Positions 25,243-33,348 of a DNA stretch of 43,858 bases are shown here, in pieces. The notes below the pieces were generated by a model that saw nothing but the letters and a program-made list of their open reading frames with translations, was not told the DNA's origin and did no database searches. Source of the DNA: an uncultured Pelagibacteraceae bacterium (lineage in GTDB: Bacteria; Pseudomonadota; Alphaproteobacteria; Pelagibacterales; Pelagibacteraceae). The stretch covers positions 1-43,858 of the forward strand of contig CACJRK010000010.1 of the NCBI GenBank assembly GCA_902595795.1, given 5' to 3'. Made by a program: the position numbers and the translations under genes. Each line of letters opens with the position of its first letter. Positions within the stretch are counted from its first letter, which is position 1.

Positions 25243-26391
25243 TTATCTAAATCTTAAATTATTTCTGTTAAGGTCACTTATTTTAGTACAACCCATTAGT
25301 TTCATATCTCTTTCTAATTCAGCTTTATACTGTGATAAAGCTCTTTCTACACCCGCTTGACCAGCTGCCGCCAATGCATACAAATACAATCTTCCTCCAG
25401 AACAAGCTTTCGCACCTAATGACAACGCTTTAAGCATATGTGTCCCTCTATGAATTCCGCCTTCGCAAATTACATCAAGTTTATCGCCAACCGCATCTAC
25501 AATTTCTGCTAATTGATCAAAAGGAGATCTAGAACCATCAAGTTGTCTTCCACCATGATTTGAAACCATTATACCTGTACACCCTATATCAACTGCTCTT
25601 TTTGCATCTTCCACACTCATAACGCCTTTCAAAGCGAAATGGCCTCCCCATTGGGAACAAAGTTTTTCAGCATCTTTCCAATTCATAGATTGGTCCAGCA
25701 TGGTAGAAAAATAATTTCCAATTGAGGTGTTGGTATCAGTACCTTCTTTCACGTAATCTTGGAGATGAGGTAATTCAAATTTACCTTTTGTTAAATAGTT
25801 AATTCCCCACATTGGTTTTATGGCAAAACTAAATAAGCTAGACAATGTTAATTTAGGAGGTGACGTAAATCCAGTTCTTAAATCTCTTTCACGATTTCCT
25901 CCTGTTATTGTATCTACAGTTAAGGCCATTACATCAAAATTTGCTGCTTTAGCTCTTTCCAAACAAGAATCGTTTAAGCCCCTATCTTTGTGAAAATAAA
26001 ACTGAAACATTTTTGGCGTATCTATCATAGAAGATATTTCTTCCACACTCACTGTAGCTAAAGCTGATACACCAAACATTGTGTTAAATTTTTTTGCAGC
26101 TTTTCCAACTGCTCTTTCACCATCATAATGAAACAATCTTTGCAAGGCAGTAGGGGCTAAATAAAATGGTAAGTCCAATTTTTTTCCAAATATTGTAGTT
26201 GATAAATCTACATTTTCTACACCTCTTAGAACATTAGGTACTAGATCGACATCATCAAATGCACTTGTATTTCGCGCATAAGTAATTTCATCATCTGCTG
26301 CTCCATCAATATAATGAAATATAGGTGATGGTAATTTTCTTTCAGCTAGTTTTCGAAAATCACTAAAATTATGACAGTCTTTTAGATTCAT
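25243..26391 (-). CDS. lldD: FMN-dependent L-2-hydroxyacid dehydrogenase (LldD family), diverged copy B
   Basis: This 382 aa protein is a tandem paralogue of the gene at 24085-25236. Catalytic positions are kept (Tyr27, Tyr132, Asp160, Lys255, His279 in SNHGGRQLDG). The FMN-phosphate loop, however, is EGGIHRGT where copy A has DGGIRRGT (Asp310 to Glu, Arg314 to His), and QLYIHKDK becomes QFYFHKDR. These changes sit next to the flavin and substrate sites, so the two copies may have different substrates or electron acceptors. It is 9 bases downstream of the PagL-like gene's start side, on the same strand. Confidence 0.88.
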   Translation of the reverse strand: MNLKDCHNFSDFRKLAERKLPSPIFHYIDGAADDEITYARNTSAFDDVDLVPNVLRGVENVDLSTTIFGKKLDLPFYLAPTALQRLFHYDGERAVGKAAKKFNTMFGVSALATVSVEEISSMIDTPKMFQFYFHKDRGLNDSCLERAKAANFDVMALTVDTITGGNRERDLRTGFTSPPKLTLSSLFSFAIKPMWGINYLTKGKFELPHLQDYVKEGTDTNTSIGNYFSTMLDQSMNWKDAEKLCSQWGGHFALKGVMSVEDAKRAVDIGCTGIMVSNHGGRQLDGSRSPFDQLAEIVDAVGDKLDVICEGGIHRGTHMLKALSLGAKACSGGRLYLYALAAAGQAGVERALSQYKAELERDMKLMGCTKISDLNRNNLRFR

Positions 26392-26400
26392 TAGTTTTTA

Positions 26401-26901
26401 TTAAAAGTTTTTCAAAAAATTAAACATATAACTATTTGCCCCAGGGTTTTTGTCTCCTAAGCTGGCATTAGATACATGATTATAAGATATCCCTAAACTA
26501 GAGGTTTTCGAAAGTTTATAAGATAGTTGAACTTCAGACTTAAATTCAAGAACATGACCTAAATCTTTACCATCACCTCTGTGATAAAGACCGGGCGCAA
26601 AACTTGGTGTAAAAGTTAGGGCACCCATATCTACATTCCATTCAAATCCAGTATAAATATATACTGCAGAATTTTCAGTTATAAATCCTCCGGTAATTGG
26701 AGAAATATTTCCTATAAATGTATTTCTCTCTAAAGTTTCATTTTGATGTTGTAAACCCAATAAAAGTGCGGACTGTTTGTCATCACTAAAATCGAAATTT
26801 CCTGTAAAAAAATTATATTGATGTGAGCTATTTTCTAAAGCTAAAGCCTTAACGCAAAAAAATAATGAGAAAATAAATATATTTAATTTTTTTAAATTCA
26901 T
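26401..26901 (-). CDS. Outer-membrane PagL-like lipid A 3-O-deacylase (acyloxyacyl hydrolase family)
   Basis: This 166 aa small beta-barrel precursor has a signal peptide (MNLKKLNIFIFSLFFCVKALA). Alternating hydrophobic strands end in an aromatic-terminated segment (NFLKNF). The PagL motif is YNHVSNASLGDKNPGANSY (140-158). His142 and Ser144 align with the catalytic His and Ser of Pseudomonas PagL. The position of the third catalytic residue (Glu, His+14) is Asn156. PagL removes an acyl chain from lipid A in the outer membrane. The Asn substitution may weaken or alter activity. Similar barrel families without activity are possible. Confidence 0.72.
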   Translation of the reverse strand: MNLKKLNIFIFSLFFCVKALALENSSHQYNFFTGNFDFSDDKQSALLLGLQHQNETLERNTFIGNISPITGGFITENSAVYIYTGFEWNVDMGALTFTPSFAPGLYHRGDGKDLGHVLEFKSEVQLSYKLSKTSSLGISYNHVSNASLGDKNPGANSYMFNFLKNF

Positions 26902-26917
26902 AACTCTTAATATCTAA

Positions 26918-27283
26918 TTAATTTTGTTTTTTTTTAAGTTTTCCAAGGATTATTGCACCACCTAGAAGGAAGATCAATAGAGGCATTAACCAAAGAATAT
27001 AAGTGTTTTTATTTAATTTTGGATCGTACAATATCCATTCTCCATACTTATTTTCAAAATATTCATAAATTTGAGCCTCGGTTAATCCTTCATCAATTTT
27101 TTTATCAACTAAAATTTTTAAACTATTTGCAAACTCAGAATCAGAATCATAAATTGACTGACCTTGACAAACTAAACAACGTAAGTTTTTAGTTATTTTA
27201 TTTTGTATGCCTGAATCATCACCTTTAAGACTACTTAACGGTAAAAATAAAAAAAAAATTAAAAAAAAACTTAAAACTTTCAT
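26918..27283 (-). CDS. ccmH: Cytochrome c maturation protein CcmH
   Basis: This 121 aa protein is the periplasmic thiol reductant for the haem-binding cysteines of apocytochrome c. It has a signal peptide (1-21), the CcmH motif LRCLVCQGQSIYDSDSEFA with Cys36 and Cys39, a helical segment, and one C-terminal transmembrane helix (about 95-115). This is the short form lacking the CcmI-like tetratricopeptide domain. Its start overlaps ccmG by 4 bases (ATGA). It is the last gene of the ccmCDEFGH operon. Confidence 0.94.
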   Translation of the reverse strand: MKVLSFFLIFFLFLPLSSLKGDDSGIQNKITKNLRCLVCQGQSIYDSDSEFANSLKILVDKKIDEGLTEAQIYEYFENKYGEWILYDPKLNKNTYILWLMPLLIFLLGGAIILGKLKKKQN

Positions 27284-27798
27284 TTTATCAATAATTCCAT
27301 TTCATTAACTGAGACTTCATTAAGTGGTCCAATATATTTTTTAATAATCTTATTATTATAAATTAAAAATGATTCCGGAACCCCATAAGCACCCCACTCA
27401 ATTGCAATTGTACCATCCAAATCTATAAATATATCTTTATAAGGGTTTCCTAATTCTTTTAAAAATTCTTCAGCATTTTTTAAATTGTCCTTATAATTCA
27501 TACCAATAATTTTTATATTAGTTCTTGAATTTAAACTCATTAATAAAGGATGCTCTTGTCGACATGGGACACACCAAGATGACCAAATATTTAATAAATA
27601 CATTTTATCTAATTCAAAGATGCTTGATGACTCTACACTTTTTCCAGAATGAAAGTTTTTGGAGTTAAAAACTGGAATGTCATTATTTACTCTTAAATCT
27701 GGAGTATATATACTTGAATCTTTTAAACCTTTATAAAAAACATAAAATATTACTCCAAAAACTACAACAAATGAAAAAGGTAATAATTTATTTTTCAT
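27280..27798 (-). CDS. ccmG: Periplasmic thioredoxin-like protein CcmG/DsbE
   Basis: This 172 aa membrane-anchored thioredoxin-fold protein has an N-terminal helix (about 6-22) and the active site SSWCVPCRQEHP with Cys76 and Cys79. The cis-Pro region is GAYGVPESFLI. The CcmG-specific acidic surface is represented by the segment FIDLDGTIAIEWGAYG. It reduces CcmH or apocytochrome for haem ligation. It overlaps ccmF by 4 bases and ccmH by 4 bases. Confidence 0.94.
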   Translation of the reverse strand: MKNKLLPFSFVVVFGVIFYVFYKGLKDSSIYTPDLRVNNDIPVFNSKNFHSGKSVESSSIFELDKMYLLNIWSSWCVPCRQEHPLLMSLNSRTNIKIIGMNYKDNLKNAEEFLKELGNPYKDIFIDLDGTIAIEWGAYGVPESFLIYNNKIIKKYIGPLNEVSVNEMELLIK

Positions 27799-29669
27799 AA
27801 TCTTTTTTGTAAAAAACTAACAATTCCACCAAAAGATATCAGTATTACTGATAACCAGATCCATAACATAAATGGTTTAACTTGAAATCTTACATTAAAA
27901 AAATCTTGATTTTGAACAAGATTAATTACAATAAATTTATCTGACATTAGAGTTGTTTTAATATCAGCTTCACTAGTGGCAATTATGGGTTGATTATAAA
28001 TTCTCAACTCTGGTGAAAATCTGTCTTCTTCACCGTTCGAATTACTTATAGAAAAATTTGCAATAATAGCATTATAATTTTGTTCTTTTTTCTGATCAAC
28101 ACTTTCAAAAACTATCTTAGTTTTTGAATTTTCAAAAGTTTCACCAACTTTAAGATTTGTTATTATTTCGCTTGAAAATAAATTGTTAAATAAAATGCTT
28201 AAAATTAATAAACTAAAACCAAAGTGAGCTATATTTTGTGAAGTATTTTTATATTTTTTTATAAAAAAATCTCTTAGGGTAATAAAAAATAGATAAAGGG
28301 CACTCGATATCAAAATTGTATTAATTAAAATATTTTGATTAAAATTTTTTAATATTAAAAGTGTTAACAAAATTGAGATAATTAAAAAGGAAATTAGATA
28401 TATTTTGTCTTTTAATTGAGATTTTATCCATTTTAATTTTGGACCAATAGCCATCATTAATAAAAATGGAATTAGAAAGGGGACTATTAACTTATGATAA
28501 AACGGAGGTCCAACTGATATTTTTTGAGATGAAATTACATCTAAAAAAATTGGATATACAGTACCAATTAATACAACTGATAAAAAATACATCATAAACC
28601 AGTTATTAATTAAAATTGAAGTTTCTTTGCTCAACCAAAAAAAACCATAAGATTTTTTATCATCATCTTTGTGAAAAAAGAAAAAAATTAAAATAGATAA
28701 AAAAATCAAAATAAATAAAAAAACCAAAATAAATAAACCTCTTTCAGGATCATTAGCAAAAGTATGAACTGAATTTAAAATTCCTGATCTTACTAAAAAT
28801 GTTCCACACATACTAAGCGTAAAAGTTGCTATAGAAAGAATAATTACCCATGAAGTTAAAATAGATTTTTTTTCTAAAACTAAAATACAATGTAAAAGTG
28901 TAGTTAATGCAAGCCACGGCATTAAAGAAACATTCTCAACAGGATCCCAAAACCAAAAACCTCCCCAGCCTAATTCATAGTAGGCCCAAATTGATCCAAG
29001 CAGTATTCCTAAAGTCAAAAATATCCAAGAAATTAAAATCCATTTTTTTATATGCGATGCCCAACTAATAGAAATAATTTTTAAACTCGTTGCTGCTAAA
29101 ACAGAAGAAAAAATAATTGAAGAACCTACGTAACCTAAATATAAAATAGGTGGATGAATTGCTAAAGCTGGATCTTGTAAAATAGGATTTAATCCAAGAC
29201 CTTCCATAGGTGTTGGAAAAATATAATTAAATGGATTTGATGTTTTGATTAAAAATAAAAAGAAACCAACTATTATTATTTGTTGAAAAACTAAAGTTAA
29301 AATTTTGTACTTAACTGGTTGATTTTTGGTCCTAACTAAAAATAAAAAAATAAATAAAGTTAAAACAAGTAACCATAACAACAAACTTCCCTCATGATTT
29401 CCCCAAGTTCCACTAATTTTATAAATTAATGGTTTGGTAGTATGAGAATTATTAAACACCGTTTCATTGCTAAAATCTGAGAAAACAAAAGACAAGATCA
29501 AACATAAAAAACTAATGACAACAAAAAATAATTGTAAAAATGCAAAAGATAATATTTTGGTATCTAATATATTTGAATTATTAAAATTTTTATATGAAAA
29601 ATAAAATAATGATAATCCAATAATTAATCCTAATATTAATGAATAATATCCAACGAGACTATAAATCAA
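27795..29669 (-). CDS. ccmF: Cytochrome c haem lyase subunit CcmF
   Basis: This 624 aa polytopic inner-membrane protein is the core of the haem ligation complex. The WWD signature is GWGGFWFWDPVEN (234-246). Further conserved blocks are ISGTWGNHEGSLLLW (about 85-99, with the family His) and LQDPALAIHPPILYLGY (164-180). Length matches CcmF (about 640). It joins haem delivered by CcmE to reduced CxxCH motifs. It is 1 base from ccmE and overlaps ccmG by 4 bases. Confidence 0.96.
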   Translation of the reverse strand: MIYSLVGYYSLILGLIIGLSLFYFSYKNFNNSNILDTKILSFAFLQLFFVVISFLCLILSFVFSDFSNETVFNNSHTTKPLIYKISGTWGNHEGSLLLWLLVLTLFIFLFLVRTKNQPVKYKILTLVFQQIIIVGFFLFLIKTSNPFNYIFPTPMEGLGLNPILQDPALAIHPPILYLGYVGSSIIFSSVLAATSLKIISISWASHIKKWILISWIFLTLGILLGSIWAYYELGWGGFWFWDPVENVSLMPWLALTTLLHCILVLEKKSILTSWVIILSIATFTLSMCGTFLVRSGILNSVHTFANDPERGLFILVFLFILIFLSILIFFFFHKDDDKKSYGFFWLSKETSILINNWFMMYFLSVVLIGTVYPIFLDVISSQKISVGPPFYHKLIVPFLIPFLLMMAIGPKLKWIKSQLKDKIYLISFLIISILLTLLILKNFNQNILINTILISSALYLFFITLRDFFIKKYKNTSQNIAHFGFSLLILSILFNNLFSSEIITNLKVGETFENSKTKIVFESVDQKKEQNYNAIIANFSISNSNGEEDRFSPELRIYNQPIIATSEADIKTTLMSDKFIVINLVQNQDFFNVRFQVKPFMLWIWLSVILISFGGIVSFLQKRL

Positions 29670-29670
29670 T

Positions 29671-30090
29671 TTATTTTTCTCCCAATGCCTCTTTTACTTC
29701 TGGTGGCATATAATTTTCATCATGCTTAGCTAAAATTTTTGTTGCAGAAAAAAAATTTCTATCTTTTAAAAAACCTTCTGCAACAACCCCTTTTCCCTCA
29801 ACAAATAAATTTGGCACTGCCCCCGAATAAGCAACATTTATTTCATTTTTAAAGTCTGTAATTATAAAGTTAACTTCATTTGAATTTATAGATATTGAAT
29901 TCTTTTTAACCATGCCCCCAACCCTTATTTTACTTTTTTCTATTTCAGTTAGTAATTTTATTTCAGTGGGTGATTGAAAATAAACAACGTTTTCCTCTAA
30001 TGATTTTAAAATTAAAAATGTTGTTAAAATTAAAGTGATTAAGATTATTACAATTAACAAAAATCTTAATTTAACTTTACGACCATACAT
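29671..30090 (-). CDS. ccmE: Haem chaperone CcmE
   Basis: This 139 aa protein has one N-terminal anchor helix (about 8-28) and a beta-rich OB fold. The haem-linking motif [12 protein letters not shown] includes His123, which forms the covalent haem bond, and Tyr127. The VGGMVKKNS segment (about 57-65) is the family's first strand. It carries haem from CcmC to CcmF in the periplasm. Placed between ccmD (10-base gap) and ccmF. Confidence 0.95.
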   Translation of the reverse strand: MYGRKVKLRFLLIVIILITLILTTFLILKSLEENVVYFQSPTEIKLLTEIEKSKIRVGGMVKKNSISINSNEVNFIITDFKNEINVAYSGAVPNLFVEGKGVVAEGFLKDRNFFSATKILAKHDENYMPPEVKEALGEK

Positions 30091-30100
30091 GGTTTAAAAG

Positions 30101-30328
30101 TTAATTATTTGTTGCGTTTGCTAAAATTTCTTTGTTTATTCTTTGTGATTTTGCAGTTCTAGCTTGCTCGTTAGTAAGAGATCCAAATTTAGCAATAAAT
30201 TTGTTTTGTTCTCTAACAAATTGCATTTTAGTTACCAAATATAAACTAAGGAAACTTAATAGAGTAAAGCTAAACGCAGATAACACATATACTGCATATC
30301 CATTCATAAAAAGTGTTTCATTTATCAT
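30101..30328 (-). CDS. ccmD: Haem exporter small protein CcmD
   Basis: This 75 aa protein has one hydrophobic helix (about 10-32, NGYAVYVLSAFSFTLLSFL) followed by a basic, soluble tail, as in CcmD, which stabilises the CcmC-CcmE complex. CcmD is poorly conserved, so the assignment rests on size, topology (the Tyr-rich start of the helix is typical) and position. It overlaps ccmC by 4 bases (ATGA) and is followed by ccmE. The tail here is somewhat longer than average. Confidence 0.8.
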   Translation of the reverse strand: MINETLFMNGYAVYVLSAFSFTLLSFLSLYLVTKMQFVREQNKFIAKFGSLTNEQARTAKSQRINKEILANATNN

Positions 30329-31032
30329 AATCTATCTAAACCTTTATTTTTTATTTTTATCAGTTCTGTATTATATTTCATTAAGAAAATTAACAATGAA
30401 AAAAGAGCAAATGCCGCAGTCATCATAAATAATGGATAAAGCATTGATGAATGAATTGAGCTTTTTGACAAAATATTAATAGATGCAGGTTGGTGGAGTG
30501 TGTTCCACCAATCAACAGAATATTTTATTATTGGAACATTAATAATTCCTAAAATGGTTATAAAAGTTGAAATCTTATAAACTTTTTCTTCTTTATCATA
30601 AATTCCCCATACAATTAAATACATTGCATAGAACAGTGCTAAAATTAACATTGAAGTAATTCTTGCATCCCAAGCCCACCAAGTTCCCCAAGTTGGTTTT
30701 CCCCAAATTGATCCTGTGACTAAAGCAATAATATTAAAAACAAATCCTGAAGGAGCTAAGCTTTTAGACATTAAAAAAAAGTTTTTATTTTTAAAAACAA
30801 AACCAGAAATTGATAGTAAAGTTATAGATGAAAATATTCCAAGTGTAATCCAAGCAGCAGGAACATGAACGTACATAATTCTGACCGCATCACTTTGTTT
30901 GTAATCTTTGGGAGATAAGACTAATGCTTCTACTAAGCCTATACTTAATACGACAATAAACAAAAATAAAACGTACTTTGGTGCCTTTGATGTGATTTTG
31001 TAAATTTTGTTGGGCTCAAAAAGTTTAAACAT
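30325..31032 (-). CDS. ccmC: Haem exporter/handler CcmC
   Basis: This 235 aa protein has six transmembrane helices. The WWD domain is WGKPTWGTWWAWDARITS (110-127), with flanking haem-ligand His candidates in YVHVPAAW (His56) and near LHQPASI (about 180-186). It loads haem onto CcmE. It is the first gene of this ccm cluster. The usual upstream ccmA and ccmB genes are not adjacent here. It lies 177 bases after hspQ, across a candidate structured RNA. Confidence 0.95.
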   Translation of the reverse strand: MFKLFEPNKIYKITSKAPKYVLFLFIVVLSIGLVEALVLSPKDYKQSDAVRIMYVHVPAAWITLGIFSSITLLSISGFVFKNKNFFLMSKSLAPSGFVFNIIALVTGSIWGKPTWGTWWAWDARITSMLILALFYAMYLIVWGIYDKEEKVYKISTFITILGIINVPIIKYSVDWWNTLHQPASINILSKSSIHSSMLYPLFMMTAAFALFSLLIFLMKYNTELIKIKNKGLDRL

Positions 31033-31057
31033 ATTTTAATTTAGAATTTTTTTTGTG

Positions 31058-31155
31058 ATTTCTATTATGAAATAGTTTTCTGATCAAGAATGCAGAGGGG
31101 AGATAATGTGATTGAAATTAACGTTTAACACTCTTGACCAGAAGATAATGAAAAT
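31058..31155 (-). ncRNA. Candidate structured RNA element between hspQ and ccmC
   Basis: The 177-base gap 31033-31209 has no convincing reading frame but can fold into a long rod on the minus strand. The inner stem pairs 31143-31129 with 31078-31092 (15 pairs, two as G-U) around a 36-base loop containing TTAAACGTTAA. The outer stem pairs 31155-31145 with 31058-31068 (11 positions, one G-U and one C-A mismatch). A one- versus nine-base asymmetric bulge lies between them. All three wobbles are valid only in minus-strand RNA. The rod-bubble-rod shape could be a ccmC leader, an intercistronic element, or a 6S-like RNA. There is no T-tract, so it is not an ordinary terminator. Confidence 0.35.
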
Positions 31156-31209
31156 ATAGCTAATTTATATGGCCTAGATTTGAGCTAAATGTGGTTGAAT
31201 AATGTTGCC

Positions 31210-31530
31210 TTAATTAGAAAGCTTAAAATAACTAGAGCCTTTTTTCCCTGAAAAAATCTCTTCAATTAAAGGGTGTTTTATTGGCTCATCAGAATCATCT
31301 ATAAGCAAGTTTTGCTCTGAAACATAAGCTTCATAAGTTATCTCATCATTTTCCGCTAATAAATGATAAAATGGCTGATCTTTTCTTGGTCTCACATTTT
31401 TTGGAATAGATTGATACCATTCCTCAGAATTATTAAATTGAAAATCAACATCATAAATCACACCTCTAAATTCAAAGTGTTTATGTTTAACAATATCTCC
31501 AATTGAAAATTTTGCTTTTTGAACTGGCAT
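31210..31530 (-). CDS. hspQ: HspQ / YccV-like hemimethylated-DNA-binding domain protein
   Basis: This 106 aa single-domain protein has the characteristic opening KFSIGDIVKHKHFEFRGVIYDVD (a GxVV/Y beta barrel), then PFYHLLAEN and EAYVSEQNLL, then HPLIEEIF at the end. This order is typical of HspQ. E. coli HspQ is a heat-shock protein and Lon specificity-enhancing factor, and it also binds hemimethylated oriC DNA. The small residual C-terminus (GKKGSSYFKL) is slightly longer than usual. It stands alone upstream of ccmC. Confidence 0.9.
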   Translation of the reverse strand: MPVQKAKFSIGDIVKHKHFEFRGVIYDVDFQFNNSEEWYQSIPKNVRPRKDQPFYHLLAENDEITYEAYVSEQNLLIDDSDEPIKHPLIEEIFSGKKGSSYFKLSN

Positions 31531-31617
31531 TGTTCTCAGTATGGGTATTTAAAAATAAAAATCAATGCTAAAAATATAAATGTTTTGTGATGTGGCAAAT
31601 ATGTTAATATCTTTAAA

Positions 31618-32169
31618 GTGAATAAATCTTTTTTAAAATTTGTAACTGATTTTGGTCCTTTGGCGATTTTTTTTTTCTATTATTACAATAGTGGAAAAAA
31701 TTTATCGGTAGCAATACCTCCACTGATAGTTGCAACATTAGTTGCATTAGCGGTTGTTTGGTTTTTTGAAAAAAAAATTCCCCCAATGCCTTTGGTGAGC
31801 GGAATTCTAATTACTTTTTTTGGAGGATTAACTATCTACTTTAATGATCCTATATTTATATATATAAAACCAACTATCATTAATATCATGTTTGCTCTTG
31901 CATTATTTTTTGGAAAATATTTTACCAATGAACCTATTCTTAAAAAAATTATGGGTAAATCTATTCCACTGAGCAATCTTGGATGGGAAATTCTCAATAA
32001 ACGATGGATGTATTTTTTCTTTGGTCTCGCTTTATTAAATGAATTTGTTTGGAGAACTCAAACAGAGGAATTTTGGGTAAATTTTAAAGTTTGGGGGATG
32101 CTTCCAATAACAATAGTATTCACAGGTTTTCAAATACCATTAATTAATAAACATAAAGTTGATGCGTAG
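31618..32169 (+). CDS. yciB: Inner-membrane spanning protein YciB (IspZ, intracellular septation protein A)
   Basis: This 183 aa membrane protein has five to six helices. It opens KFVTDFGPLAIFFFYYY, contains FEKKIPPMPLVSGILITFFGGLTIYF, and has the family core GWEILNKRWMYFFFGLALLNEFVWR. It acts in the cell envelope and is linked to septation. The start is GTG at 31618, the first start before KSFLKFVTDFG; no in-frame ATG lies closer. It overlaps the DUF2794 gene by 8 bases. Confidence 0.92.
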   Translation: MNKSFLKFVTDFGPLAIFFFYYYNSGKNLSVAIPPLIVATLVALAVVWFFEKKIPPMPLVSGILITFFGGLTIYFNDPIFIYIKPTIINIMFALALFFGKYFTNEPILKKIMGKSIPLSNLGWEILNKRWMYFFFGLALLNEFVWRTQTEEFWVNFKVWGMLPITIVFTGFQIPLINKHKVDA

Positions 32170-32506
32170 TAATTTAAAATTAGTAGTAAATAATACTAAC
32201 AATAAGACAGAAGAAAAACATTTTTTTGAAAAAGATGAGTTAAAAATTATACTAGACTTATATGCAAAGATGGTTTCTGAAGGTTCTTGGAAAGATTACG
32301 GTTTAAGTATTTCAAGTAAACAAGTGGGATTTAGTGTTTTTAGAAATGCTACTGAAAATGCCCTTTATAAAATTTGTAAAAACTTTAAACCAAAAAATAA
32401 AAATCTTAAATATTTGATTACTGATACTAGCGGTAAAATAATGAAAAATTCTTACGATCTTAGAATTTTATTAAAAAATACCAACTGGAAAAAACTTCAA
32501 AAATAA
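32162..32506 (+). CDS. DUF2794 family protein (alphaproteobacterial, unknown function)
   Basis: This 114 aa soluble protein is recognised from its order of motifs: FEKDELKIILDLYAKMVSEG, WKDYGLSI, VGFSVFRNATENALYKICK and ending DLRILLKNTNW. That is the DUF2794 pattern seen across Alphaproteobacteria. The start is ATG at 32162, overlapping yciB by 8 bases; a TTG one codon upstream is less likely. Function unknown. It ends three bases before the convergent BI-1 gene. Confidence 0.85.
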   Translation: MRSNLKLVVNNTNNKTEEKHFFEKDELKIILDLYAKMVSEGSWKDYGLSISSKQVGFSVFRNATENALYKICKNFKPKNKNLKYLITDTSGKIMKNSYDLRILLKNTNWKKLQK

Positions 32507-32508
32507 AT

Positions 32509-33270
32509 TTATCTTCTTTGACCAAATAATCTTAACAACATTATAAATAGATTAATAAAATCTAAGTATAAAGTTAATGCACCCATCACAGCTTTCTTGC
32601 CCATAAGCTCACCTGAATCTGAAGCTGAGTACATATTTTTGATTTTTTGAGTGTCATAAGCTGTTAAACCAACAAATATTAAAACACCTAAAATTGAAAT
32701 CACAAAATACATCATAGAAGATTTCATAAAGATATTAACAATTGAAGCTATAATTATTCCAATTAGACCCATCATTAAAAAAGATCCAAGTTTTGTAAGA
32801 TCTCTTTTAGTTGTGTATCCGTAGATACTCATCGCTCCAAATGTTGCGGATGTAATGAAGAAAACTCTTGTTACACTCATTCCAGTATAAACTAACAATA
32901 TTGAAGATAGAGATAGACCCATCAAAGCTGCAAAAACCCAGAACGTAGTTTGTGCTTTTGATGCACTCATCTTATTAATTCCAAAACTCATGTAAAAAAC
33001 GATACCTAATGGTGCTAACATCACAAGCCACTTAAGGCCTGATAAATAAATTGCATTACCCATCTGCGTTAGACCAACGATTGCGCCCGCATCATTAGTA
33101 ACAACCGACATTTTGAATGTTAACAGTGCTACTATTCCAGTTAACAATATACCTGTTGCCATGTAATTATAAACTTTTAGCATGTAGGCTCTTAAGCCTT
33201 CATCCATTACAGCTGCCGTTTGTTGTGCTGCTTTTGCTCTATTTAGTATTCCGTTTTTATCAAATTCCAT
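32509..33270 (-). CDS. Bax inhibitor-1 family integral membrane protein (YbhL/YccA type)
   Basis: This 253 aa protein has seven hydrophobic helices. The BI-1 family pattern is visible: an N-terminal soluble stretch ending DEGLRAYMLKVYNYMATGILLTG, FFITSATFGAMSIYGYTTKRDL in the middle, and the C-terminal VGLTAYDTQKIKNMY with the following FINLFIMLLRLFGQRR. Bacterial members bind FtsH or act in proton/calcium leak. It is a single gene, with convergent yciB-DUF2794 downstream and divergent tas upstream. Confidence 0.93.
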   Translation of the reverse strand: MEFDKNGILNRAKAAQQTAAVMDEGLRAYMLKVYNYMATGILLTGIVALLTFKMSVVTNDAGAIVGLTQMGNAIYLSGLKWLVMLAPLGIVFYMSFGINKMSASKAQTTFWVFAALMGLSLSSILLVYTGMSVTRVFFITSATFGAMSIYGYTTKRDLTKLGSFLMMGLIGIIIASIVNIFMKSSMMYFVISILGVLIFVGLTAYDTQKIKNMYSASDSGELMGKKAVMGALTLYLDFINLFIMLLRLFGQRR

Positions 33271-33348
33271 AATGAGTAATATATATATTCTTTTACTAAT
33301 TATTCAAGATACCTTAAAAGATAACAAAAATTTAACTTAATATTTCTA

